From the NCBI GenBank assembly GCA_024402565.1, contig JAKSTM010000003.1:1-64000 (forward strand): 64,000 nt of DNA. Direction: 5' to 3'. The notes beneath the pieces are model-generated. The model was not told the origin of the DNA. It did no database searches and saw only the letters and a program-made list of their open reading frames with translations. The position numbers and the translations under genes were made by a program. The stretch is from Treponema sp. (GTDB lineage Bacteria > Spirochaetota > Spirochaetia > Treponematales > Treponemataceae). This document shows positions 34,233 to 41,920 of this stretch, in pieces; positions within the stretch are counted from its first letter, which is position 1, and the number at the start of each line of letters is the position of its first letter.

Positions 34233-35366
34233 CTACATCTCTTCGATGGCGGCGTTGATGTCTTCCATCGAGATTTCGGAAGCGTTCTTCTGCCCTGCAA
34301 TCATTGCGGCGCGGTTAAGGACGCTTTCAATTTTTGCAGCAGAAAAGCCGTTGAATTTTCCAACCAGAGTTTCAGGACGGCAGGCAGAAGCAAAAGTTTT
34401 ATCTTTTGAATACATATTGATGATTTCAAGTCTTGTCTTGCTGTCAGGATAAGGAACTGTATATTTTGCATCAAAGCGGCCTGGACGGATAAGAGCTTCA
34501 TCAAGTGCCTGACGGCTGTTTGTTGCAGCAAGAACCAGAACGCCTGAGTGAGGTTCAAAGCCGTCTAGTTCATTAAGCATGGCAGTTACAATGCGGGTAT
34601 TTTCAGTTTCAATGGCAGAACCCGAATAATTTCTTTTAGTTCCGATTCCGTCAAACTCATCGATAAACACAATACATGGAGCAGCCTTTCGAGCTTTCTT
34701 AAAAAGAAGTTTTACTTTCATAGGACCGATTGCCATGAACATACTTTCAAAATCAGTGGCTTTTGCAGGAATAAAGTTTACTCCCGCTTCTTCTGCAAGG
34801 GCACGGGCAAAAAGTGTCTTACCGTTTCCAGGATCGCCTTCAAGAAGAATACCTTTTGGAAGACGGATTCCACGGCCTGCCGCTTCTTTCGGGTTACGCA
34901 TTAAAGAAGCAATCTGCATCATATGCCGTTTAAGGTCATCCATTCCGGCTATATCCGAAAAATGAACTTTTGTATGGCGGACAACTTTAAATGTATTAGG
35001 ACTGATGAATTTTCTGAAAACAACAAAAATGATTCCAAAGAAAATCAGATAGAAAACAATATCAAAAATAAGGGAGATAATTTCATCCCAGTTCTTTTCA
35101 TATTTTACATCAACTCCGGAAAGCAAAAGTCGTTCTGCAAGGTCAGGAGAAGAAGGATTCTGTGTAACAAATTTTGTTCCGTCGCTAAGTTCAAAATTGA
35201 TTTTATCGTCTGTAAAGGTAACTGAACTTACACTGCCCTTTTCTACATTTCCCATAAAATCAGCATAAGAAACTTTTTCAGAATTATCAGAAAGAAAGAA
35301 ATATGAGCCCAGAAGAGCCAGGACAAGAATTAAACAAATAAAAATGAAAGATTTTTTAATACGCAT
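34233..35366 (-). CDS. FtsH-like membrane AAA+ ATPase lacking the protease domain
   Basis: A 377-residue protein with FtsH layout up to the end of the AAA module: helix 1 (8-26), a periplasmic FtsH-extracellular-like domain (SYADFMGNVEKGSVSSVTF), helix 2 (about 95-115), then AAA with Walker A GDPGNGKT, Walker B CIVFIDEFDGIG and SRH ATNSRQALDEALIRPGRFD. It stops after the lid helices (IEEM), with no HExxH zinc protease. The pore loop reads FMA instead of FVG, and Walker A has D and N for P and T. It could be an unfoldase, adaptor or FtsH partner. A normal terminus argues against a recent truncation. Confidence 0.85.
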   Translation of the reverse strand: MRIKKSFIFICLILVLALLGSYFFLSDNSEKVSYADFMGNVEKGSVSSVTFTDDKINFELSDGTKFVTQNPSSPDLAERLLLSGVDVKYEKNWDEIISLIFDIVFYLIFFGIIFVVFRKFISPNTFKVVRHTKVHFSDIAGMDDLKRHMMQIASLMRNPKEAAGRGIRLPKGILLEGDPGNGKTLFARALAEEAGVNFIPAKATDFESMFMAIGPMKVKLLFKKARKAAPCIVFIDEFDGIGTKRNYSGSAIETENTRIVTAMLNELDGFEPHSGVLVLAATNSRQALDEALIRPGRFDAKYTVPYPDSKTRLEIINMYSKDKTFASACRPETLVGKFNGFSAAKIESVLNRAAMIAGQKNASEISMEDINAAIEEM

Positions 35367-35389
35367 GATTTAAATCTAATCTTTTTCAA

Positions 35390-35418
35390 TTGCTTTTTCA
35401 AGAAAAGTCACCTAATAT
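35390..35418 (+). promoter_or_regulatory. Promoter of the xylanase gene
   Basis: TTGCTT (35390-35395), a 17-bp spacer and TAATAT (35413-35418). The -10 box overlaps the operator palindrome at 35416-35427. Confidence 0.65.
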
Positions 35419-35427
35419 ACTAGTATA
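35416..35427. promoter_or_regulatory. Operator TATACTAGTATA at the xylanase gene
   Basis: A perfect copy of the 12-bp palindrome found at uxuB. It lies 25 bp before the xylanase ATG and overlaps the -10 box. Confidence 0.75.
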
Positions 35428-35452
35428 CAAGTTATACAAGGAAAACAAATTT

Positions 35453-36982
35453 ATGAGAAAATCACTTTTAATGACATCACTATTGATTTGTGCAGCACTT
35501 TTTTTTGCCGGCTGTGCAGGAACTGAAAAAGCTCCCAAAGCGGTAACATCAGTTCACAATGATACTTCGGTAAAAGCGGTAAATGCACTCGCCATTCAGC
35601 TTGAAAACAACCGCTCCGATGCAGCCTGGTACCGCATGAACGAAGAATACAGAATCAGCGTTTCAGAAAAACAGTTTGTAGAAAACTGGAACAAGGCCTG
35701 CGAAGGACTTGGTGAAATTACTGGAAAAAAAGATGCAGTTCTCATTTCAGACGGATCTTATCAGGTTATTACTGTTCCGGTAATCTTTGAAAAAGGAACT
35801 TTGTTTGCCACTTTCACCGTTCCTGCGGAAACAGTTAATCCGCTGGACGTAAAATTCAGTTCTGAAATTCCTGAAATCAGAAACCTTACAGATCCTTTAT
35901 CAGAACCAGCACTGAAAGAAATGTGTAAAGATTATTTCAAAATCGGCTGTGGAATTACAGGCGGAAGCACCATGGATTCTGCTGTAAAAAGCCCGGAATT
36001 TATGGAAGTTGCGGCAAAACATTTTTCATCATGGACCGCAACAAACCTTATGAAGCCCTCTTATCTTTTACAGCAAAAAGCTTCGGTATCAAATGCTGCA
36101 AAAGGTGACGAAACACCAGTTTTAGATTTTACTGCCGCAGATATGATTTTAAAGCAGGCACAGAAAAATGGAATCCAGGTTCGCGGACATACACTTGTCT
36201 GGCACACACAGATCCCTGACTGGTTCTTCCTTGAAGGTTATAAATCTGATGCGCCTGTTGTAGACAAAGAAACCATGAAGTTCCGAATGGAAAGCTATAT
36301 CCGCCAGTACATTACATACTGTCAGGAAAATTATCCTGGAGTGGTTTACTGCTGGGACGTTGTAAATGAAGCTGTTGATCCTAAAGGCGACAAATCTGTT
36401 TCATGGAGCTGCCGTCAGGTAAATGATAACCATGACAACATGTGGTACAAAGCACTTGGAACTGAATATGTTGAACTTGCTTTTGAATACGCCAGAAAAT
36501 ATGCAGATCCAGACGTAAAGCTTTTCTACAATGATTATGGAACTTACGACAGAACAAAGCGTCAGTACATCTACAATCTTCTTTGCCTGCTTAAGGAGAA
36601 AAATCTTGTTGACGGCATCGGAATGCAGGGATACTGGGATTTGAAAAACCCGGGTCTTCAGACAGTAAAAGAAACAGTTGACTTATATGCTTCAACAGGA
36701 CTTGAGATTCAGTTTACTGAATGGTCAATTTCGAGCCCGGATGAAAGTGATGCGAATATGGCGCTTCAGGCAGAACGTTATGCCCAAACCTTCCGACTTC
36801 TCCAGAAACTGGATACTCAGGGCGGCGGAAATGCAAATATTACCTGCGTTTCATTTTTCGGTGTTATGAATCATTATCTTTTGAATCCAAACGATAAAAC
36901 AAACTGCCGTCCATTTGACGGAAACCTTAAACCGAATAAAATGTACTACGCTATAAAAGATACTTTTGACATGTTTTATTAA
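35453..36982 (+). CDS. GH10 endo-xylanase lipoprotein with N-terminal DUF3887-like domain
   Basis: A 509-residue surface or periplasmic enzyme. The ATG at 35453 has AAGGA upstream and gives a lipoprotein signal ending LFFAGC. Residues about 40-140 resemble the DUF3887 domain (LENNRSDAAWYRMNEEYRI). The GH10 barrel follows, with RGHTLVWHTQIPDWF, YCWDVVNEAVD (acid/base Glu near 305) and QFTEWS (nucleophile Glu near 422; usually TELD). It cuts xylan backbones; glucuronate released from xylan side chains could then feed the UxaC-UxuB-UxuA pathway. No carbohydrate-binding module is seen. Confidence 0.9.
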   Translation: MRKSLLMTSLLICAALFFAGCAGTEKAPKAVTSVHNDTSVKAVNALAIQLENNRSDAAWYRMNEEYRISVSEKQFVENWNKACEGLGEITGKKDAVLISDGSYQVITVPVIFEKGTLFATFTVPAETVNPLDVKFSSEIPEIRNLTDPLSEPALKEMCKDYFKIGCGITGGSTMDSAVKSPEFMEVAAKHFSSWTATNLMKPSYLLQQKASVSNAAKGDETPVLDFTAADMILKQAQKNGIQVRGHTLVWHTQIPDWFFLEGYKSDAPVVDKETMKFRMESYIRQYITYCQENYPGVVYCWDVVNEAVDPKGDKSVSWSCRQVNDNHDNMWYKALGTEYVELAFEYARKYADPDVKLFYNDYGTYDRTKRQYIYNLLCLLKEKNLVDGIGMQGYWDLKNPGLQTVKETVDLYASTGLEIQFTEWSISSPDESDANMALQAERYAQTFRLLQKLDTQGGGNANITCVSFFGVMNHYLLNPNDKTNCRPFDGNLKPNKMYYAIKDTFDMFY

Positions 36983-37000
36983 TAGGTTATAATAAGTGAT

Positions 37001-38707
37001 ATGCTGACTATCACTTCTGACTTTTTATTAGACGATAAACCATTCAAACTTATATCAGGAAGTATCCACTACTTCAGAATCCTGCCGGAATACTGGCAGG
37101 ACAGACTTGAAAAACTTAAAAACATGGGATGTAACACCGTAGAAACTTACATCCCGTGGAATTTCCATGAGCCTAAGAAAGGCGAATTCCGTTTTGAAGG
37201 CCGCTACGACTTTGAAAAATTCATAACACTTGCAGAAAACTTAGGGCTTTATGTCATTATCCGTCCAAGCCCATACATCTGTGCAGAATGGGAATGGGGC
37301 GGACTTCCTTCCTGGCTTCTTTCTGACAAAAAAATGAAGGTCCGCTCAAATTACAAAGGCTTCATTAAAGAAGTGGAAAAATATTACAAAGTGATTATGC
37401 CACGCCTTGTACCCCATCAGATTGATCACGGTGGGAAAATCATTCTCATGCAGATTGAAAACGAATACGGTTACTTTGGTCTTTCAAAAAAATACCTTCG
37501 TACCCTTGCCCGCCTTATGCGGGAAAACGGCATTACAGTTCCCTTTGTTACATCAGACGGCCCGTGGGGCGGATGCATGGGGCGCGGTTCCATAAAAGAA
37601 GCTCTGCCAACCGGAAACTTTGGATCAAAAGTGGAAAAACAGTTTGGCGCAATGAAAAAATATGTGGGAAACAGACCTTCAGTCTGCATGGAATTCTGGT
37701 GCGGATGGTTCGACGCCTGGGGTGAAGAACATCACACATCAGACCTTGAACAGAACAAAAAGGACCTGGCTGACGCATTAAGACTTGGTCACTTAAACTT
37801 TTACATGTTCGAAGGCGGAACAAACTTCGGCTTCACTGCAGGGAAAAACCTTAAATCAAAACAGGCTGACATTACCTCTTACGATTACGACGCAATCCTT
37901 ACAGAAGATGGCCAGCTTACACCAAAATACGAAGCTTTCAAAAAAATCATCCGTGAATACGAAAAAGAATTCCCGAACGATTTTACAGATATTTCTGAAG
38001 TTTCTCTTTCAACTGAAATCAAACGTAAAGCTTACGGCGAAATAAATGTTTCAGAAAGCGTAAGCCTCTGGAATACGCTTGAAAAGATCGCCTCCCCGGT
38101 AATTTCAGAAAAACCTCTGAACATGGAAGATAAAAAAATCGGACAGGATTACGGTTACATTCTTTACAGATTCCCGGTTTCAGCTGACGCAAAACTTTCA
38201 GACATCAGTTATAAAAACGCCCGGGACAGAGTTACGGTTTTTGCAGAAAACGGAAACGCTACCCTCTGTGTAGAAAACATAGGACGGGAAAATTTCGGAC
38301 TTAAACTGAACAAACAGCGGAAAGGAATTATGCCTGGCGGCTGGATAAAATACTGCGGAAAGAAAATAAAGGATTATAAAATCTACAGCCTTGATTTATG
38401 CGAAGATCAGATTTCGAAAATTGATTTTTCCAAAGGCGTTTCATCAGGTCCAACTTTCAACAAATTCATTCTGGATATATCAAGTGATGATGAATGCTCT
38501 GACACATTCCTTGACTGCACAGGATGGACTAAAGGCGTTGCTTTTGTAAACGGATTCAATCTTGGACGCTACTGGAACATAGGACCACAGACAAGTCTTT
38601 ATATTCCATCTCCGCTCCTTCATAAAGGCAAAAACGAAATTATCATGTATGAAGAAGAAAAGCCTGATACTAAGATCAGGCTTCTGGAAAATCATAACTG
38701 GAAGTGA
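37001..38707 (+). CDS. GH35-family beta-galactosidase-type glycosidase
   Basis: A 568-residue enzyme without a signal peptide, so cytosolic. The GH35 start GSIHYFRILPEYWQDRLEKLKNMG is followed by ETYIPWNFHEP, RPSPYICAEWEWGG, LMQIENEYGYFG (acid/base Glu near 154), and CMEFWCGWFDAWG (nucleophile near 230). C-terminal beta-sandwich segments include GVAFVNGFNLGRYW. It should remove terminal beta-galactose from imported oligosaccharides such as xylan or galactan side chains. It follows the xylanase gene by 18 bp and probably shares its regulated promoter. Confidence 0.88.
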   Translation: MLTITSDFLLDDKPFKLISGSIHYFRILPEYWQDRLEKLKNMGCNTVETYIPWNFHEPKKGEFRFEGRYDFEKFITLAENLGLYVIIRPSPYICAEWEWGGLPSWLLSDKKMKVRSNYKGFIKEVEKYYKVIMPRLVPHQIDHGGKIILMQIENEYGYFGLSKKYLRTLARLMRENGITVPFVTSDGPWGGCMGRGSIKEALPTGNFGSKVEKQFGAMKKYVGNRPSVCMEFWCGWFDAWGEEHHTSDLEQNKKDLADALRLGHLNFYMFEGGTNFGFTAGKNLKSKQADITSYDYDAILTEDGQLTPKYEAFKKIIREYEKEFPNDFTDISEVSLSTEIKRKAYGEINVSESVSLWNTLEKIASPVISEKPLNMEDKKIGQDYGYILYRFPVSADAKLSDISYKNARDRVTVFAENGNATLCVENIGRENFGLKLNKQRKGIMPGGWIKYCGKKIKDYKIYSLDLCEDQISKIDFSKGVSSGPTFNKFILDISSDDECSDTFLDCTGWTKGVAFVNGFNLGRYWNIGPQTSLYIPSPLLHKGKNEIIMYEEEKPDTKIRLLENHNWK

Positions 38708-38711
38708 GAAA

Positions 38712-39332
38712 TTAAAAGAACACGCCTTTTACGAAAATCTCGATACCGATTCCAATAAGGATGATTCCGCCGAAAATTTCTGCTTTGCCTGAAAGTTTTT
38801 CGCCAACCTTCTTACCGATAAGAAGACCGCAAAGGCAGATAGCAAGAGTTACTACGGCGATAATAAGTCCTGCAACTAGGGCTGTAACTGTATTGTATTC
38901 AGCAATTGTGAAACCTACAGAAAGAGCATCAATGGAAGTAGCAATTCCCTGAATCATTAAAGATCCGAAAGTGAGAACTGTTCCCGATTTTTCTCCTTCA
39001 CTGCCAACTTCACATTCACCTTCTTTTCTTTCTTTAATACATTCGATAATCATTTTTCCACCGATGTATAAAAGAAGAATAAGGGCGATCCACGGAATGA
39101 ATTTCTGGAAGGCTGTAAATTTTTCAGCAATTGTGTGAACACAGATCCAGCCGATCATAGGCATGGCAAACTGGAAAAAAGCATAAGTTCCGGCCACTCC
39201 AAAAACTTTTGTTTTTTTCATATTCGGTTCGTTCAAGGCATTTGCAATGGAAACAGAAAAAGCGTCCATAGCAAGCCCTACACCAAGAAGAAGATTTGTT
39301 ATCAAAAAAGCAAAACTAAAATCGAGTGTCAT
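38712..39332 (-). CDS. mntP: MntP-type manganese efflux pump
   Basis: A 206-residue protein with six membrane helices in two repeats. The family motifs GVGLAMDAFSVSIANAL and ATSIDALSVGFTIAEY carry the paired aspartates needed for Mn2+. A charged loop (KERKEGECEVGSEGEKSG) links the halves and is longer than in E. coli MntP. The gene lies convergent to GH35 and stands alone; I looked for a yybP-ykoY manganese riboswitch upstream and saw none. A MntR-type regulator is encoded at 63521-63886. Confidence 0.88.
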   Translation of the reverse strand: MTLDFSFAFLITNLLLGVGLAMDAFSVSIANALNEPNMKKTKVFGVAGTYAFFQFAMPMIGWICVHTIAEKFTAFQKFIPWIALILLLYIGGKMIIECIKERKEGECEVGSEGEKSGTVLTFGSLMIQGIATSIDALSVGFTIAEYNTVTALVAGLIIAVVTLAICLCGLLIGKKVGEKLSGKAEIFGGIILIGIGIEIFVKGVFF

Positions 39333-39396
39333 AAAAAATCCTTTTTAGAAAAGATTTTTATATTAAACTTCAAAAAACTGGTTATTACAAGTTAAC

Positions 39397-39442
39397 AAAA
39401 AAAGCCCTCTGCAGCAGACTATTTTCTGCCACAGAAGGCTTT
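39397..39442 (-). terminator. Terminator of uxuA
   Basis: A 17-bp stem with three mismatches (39401-39417 with 39426-39442), followed on the minus strand by seven T's. The uxuA stop is about 90 bp upstream, with a repeat tract in between. Confidence 0.8.
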
Positions 39443-39451
39443 CCTCAACAC

Positions 39452-39528
39452 CAATTGTCCATTGTCAATTGTCCATTATCAATTCACAATTCTCTATTGT
39501 GAATTATGAATTGTGCATTATGAATTAT
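39452..39528. repeat. CAATTGTCCATTG-type repeat tract abutting uxuA
   Basis: Units of CAATTGTCCATTGTCAATTG followed by CACAATTC and GTGAATTATGAATTGTGCATT. The tract ends 2 bp from the uxuA stop codon and lies between the gene and its terminator, so it is part of the uxuA mRNA. Confidence 0.75.
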
Positions 39529-39530
39529 TC

Positions 39531-40637
39531 TTATCTATACAGTTTCATACCGCTTCTGTCATGAGTTTTTTCAATGGCTTCCCAAAGTCCCTGAAGGTAA
39601 CAGGCACCAAGAGCGCGGTCATAAAGTCCGTAGCCTGGCATTGCTTTTTCGCCCCAGATCATGCGACCGTGGTCAGGACGGATAACACCGTCAAAACCTG
39701 TGTTGTAAAGTGTTTCACAGATTTTATACATATCAAATGTTCCGTCACTTGAAAGGTGTGCACTTTCCTGGAAGTCCTGAACAGGATCATCAATTGCAGT
39801 GTTGAACTTAAGGTTTCTGATGTGAGCAAAGTGAATACGTCCGCTTGCGGCTTTAATCATTTCGCAAAGGTCATTTTTGCGGTTTGTACCATAAGAACCT
39901 GTACAGAATGTAAGTCCGTTATGAACGTTTGGAACTTCGTTCAGCATGCGCATAACATTTTCCTGGTTGATAACGATGCGTGGAAGTCCGAATACAGGCC
40001 AGGCAGGGTCATCCGGATGAATTGCCATATCGATATTGTATTTATCACAAACCGGCATAATTGCTTCAAGGAAGTATTTCAGATTCTGGAAAAGTTTTTC
40101 GTTGTCGATTCCTTCGTACATCTTGAAAAGTTCTTTTACGCGTGCCATGCGTTCAGGTTCCCAGCCCGGAAGAATGAATCCGTTTGAGTTTTTGTCCAGC
40201 TTTTCAAACATTTCTTCAGGTTTTACACCGTCAATGAATGTTGAGTTGTAAGCAAGAACAGTTGAACCGTCTTCACGGACACGGGCCAGTTCTGTACGTG
40301 TCCAGTCAAAAACAGGCATGAAATTGTAACATACCATGTGGATGTCTTCCTGGCCAAGTCTTTCAAGAGTCTTGATATAGTTTTCGATATACTTGTCGCG
40401 GTCACCGCTTCCGATTTTAATGTCGTCATGAATGTTTACACTTTCAATTCCGGCAATCTTAAGCCCTGCATCATTTACTTCTTTTTTGATTTTCTGAATT
40501 GCACCAAGTTCCCATGCATCACCTGGAACAGAATCATACAAAGTGGTAATTACGCCTTTAACGCCCGGCACCTGGCGAATCTGCTGAAGGGTTACGGAAT
40601 CAAAACCTGTACCGTACCATCTTAAAGTCATTTCCAT
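39531..40637 (-). CDS. uxuA: UxuA, mannonate dehydratase
   Basis: A 368-residue TIM-barrel enzyme that dehydrates mannonate to 2-keto-3-deoxygluconate. Conserved features are MTLRWYGTGFDSVTLQQIRQ at the start, GIESVNIHDDIK, MAIHPDDPAWPVFGLPRI (metal-binding His and Asp), FCTGSYG, IHFAHIRN and RPDHGRMIWGE. The length is slightly shorter than in E. coli. The promoter and operator are about 200 bp upstream, and the leader contains a family E palindrome. Confidence 0.95.
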   Translation of the reverse strand: MEMTLRWYGTGFDSVTLQQIRQVPGVKGVITTLYDSVPGDAWELGAIQKIKKEVNDAGLKIAGIESVNIHDDIKIGSGDRDKYIENYIKTLERLGQEDIHMVCYNFMPVFDWTRTELARVREDGSTVLAYNSTFIDGVKPEEMFEKLDKNSNGFILPGWEPERMARVKELFKMYEGIDNEKLFQNLKYFLEAIMPVCDKYNIDMAIHPDDPAWPVFGLPRIVINQENVMRMLNEVPNVHNGLTFCTGSYGTNRKNDLCEMIKAASGRIHFAHIRNLKFNTAIDDPVQDFQESAHLSSDGTFDMYKICETLYNTGFDGVIRPDHGRMIWGEKAMPGYGLYDRALGACYLQGLWEAIEKTHDRSGMKLYR

Positions 40638-40695
40638 ATTGTTTTCCTCTTATAAAAAGAATATTTAAAAAGCAGGTTTATTATAAACAACAATT

Positions 40696-40792
40696 AAAAT
40701 TGAAAACGGGTCCCAGCGACGTCGAAAATGTGTGTACCCCCTCCCATAGGGCTCCGCTCCCCCATTTTCTCCTGCATCCCATTTTCAATTTT
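40696..40792. repeat. Palindromic repeat family E, copy E2, in the uxuA leader
   Basis: Outer arms AAAATTGAAAACGGG and CCCATTTTCAATTTT, with an inner TACCCCCTCCCATAGGGCTC region reminiscent of family R. It lies between the uxuA promoter and start codon, so it is transcribed as a long hairpin in the 5' leader. Confidence 0.75.
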
Positions 40793-40830
40793 CCTATTTT
40801 AAAGAACCAGCATTTTTCAAAATCAATTTA

Positions 40831-40859
40831 ATAATATACTAGTATGTAAGTTTATGCAA
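40831..40859 (-). promoter_or_regulatory. Promoter of uxuA
   Basis: On the minus strand TTGCAT (40859-40854), a 17-bp spacer and TATTAT (40836-40831). The operator-like palindrome sits in the spacer. The predicted leader is about 187 nt. Confidence 0.6.
40835..40846. promoter_or_regulatory. Operator TATACTAGTATG at uxuA
   Basis: Matches the uxuB and xylanase operators at 11 of 12 positions and lies between the -35 and -10 boxes of uxuA. Confidence 0.7.
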
Positions 40860-40892
40860 ATAGTAGGTTTTTCTTATGAGGTTAAAAAAAAA

Positions 40893-41007
40893 AAATAAAC
40901 CGTATTACGCAAATTTATGTATTGGAACTCAAGTCCTGTGCTCGGTCCCTTCGGACCTCGTGCGGAATGAGTTCCATCCATAATTTGCTGCTACGGTTTA
41001 CTTATTT
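40893..41007 (-). terminator. tpiA terminator with a nested palindromic element in its loop
   Basis: The outer stem pairs AAATAAACCGTA (40893-40904) with TACGGTTTACTTATTT (40992-41007). On the minus strand it ends in a T run of at least ten. The 87-nt loop is itself palindromic: GCAAATT with AATTTGC, GGAACTCA with TGAGTTCC, and GGTCC-CTTC-GGACC. It begins about 30 bp after the tpiA stop. The 398-bp gap between uxuA and tpiA holds this, the uxuA promoter and E2, and no gene. Confidence 0.8.
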
Positions 41008-41035
41008 AATTCCGAAAATTACAAGTATTAGAAAC

Positions 41036-41785
41036 TTAGCATTCACAAATAGGAACGAATGTTTCTGCTTTAAGAGAAGCACCACCGATGAGACCACCGT
41101 CGATGTCTTCCTGTGCAAGAAGTTCTGGAGCGTTAGAAGCTTTCATTGATCCACCGTACTGGATGATTACTTCGTCTGCTACTTTCTGGTTGTAAAGTTT
41201 TGCAATGTAACCACGGATGAACTTGTGGATTGCCTGAGCATCTTCAGGTGTAGCTGTTTTACCAGTACCGATAGCCCAAACTGGTTCGTAAGCGATTGTT
41301 ACGTTCTTCATCTGTTCTTCTGTAACACCTGCAAGACCTGCAGAAAGCTGGAATGCACAAACCTGTTCTGCTTCTCCTGCTTCGCGTTCTGAAAGGAGTT
41401 CACCGATACAAAGGTCAACTTCGAGTCCTGAAGCGAGAGCTTTACGAACTTTTTTGTTGATCAGTTCATCAGATTCACCAATTTCGTGGCGGCGTTCTGA
41501 GTGACCAAGAATAACACACTGACATCCGATGTCTTTAAGCATAGCGCAAGAAACTTCACCTGTGTGAGCTCCGTTGTCTGTTGCAGCACAGTCCTGAGCA
41601 GCAAGAATGATGTTTGAACCTTTTACAACCTGTGCAACTGCATCAAGGTATACAAAAGGAACACCAATCATGAATTTGTTTGTTTTGCCTTTGAGCTGTT
41701 CAACCAGATCTTTAGCGAGAGCTACAGCTTCTGCTTTAGAAGTGTTCATTTTCCAGTTTCCGGCGATATAATGTGTACGTGCCAT
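41036..41785 (-). CDS. tpiA: Triosephosphate isomerase
   Basis: A 249-residue TIM barrel of normal length. Catalytic residues are seen in GNWKMN (Asn and Lys), ILGHSERR (His) and AYEPVWAIGTGKTATPEDAQ (Glu, followed by the mobile loop); IQYGGSMKASN and GGASL bind phosphate. It interconverts DHAP and glyceraldehyde 3-phosphate, one of the two end products of the neighbouring hexuronate pathway. It has its own terminator and no hexuronate operator, so it is probably constitutive. Confidence 0.97.
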   Translation of the reverse strand: MARTHYIAGNWKMNTSKAEAVALAKDLVEQLKGKTNKFMIGVPFVYLDAVAQVVKGSNIILAAQDCAATDNGAHTGEVSCAMLKDIGCQCVILGHSERRHEIGESDELINKKVRKALASGLEVDLCIGELLSEREAGEAEQVCAFQLSAGLAGVTEEQMKNVTIAYEPVWAIGTGKTATPEDAQAIHKFIRGYIAKLYNQKVADEVIIQYGGSMKASNAPELLAQEDIDGGLIGGASLKAETFVPICEC

Positions 41786-41920
41786 AAAATAACTCCTATA
41801 TATACCAAATGCTTATAAAGCATTTGTCATTTTATTCATATAACTGAATTTACCCTAAACAAGCGAAAAATTCAATTAAGCATCAATCAATAACTTTTTT
41901 TAAACATAAAATGGAAGACA

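Noticed and set aside
39333..39530. Manganese riboswitch (yybP-ykoY) upstream of mntP
   Set aside because: The region holds the uxuA terminator and repeats; I found no yybP-ykoY-type loop sequences.
41807..41825. AAATGCTT / AAGCATTT hairpin between addA and tpiA as a terminator
   Set aside because: The stem is perfect but A/T-rich, the loop is only three bases and no T run follows in the minus direction.
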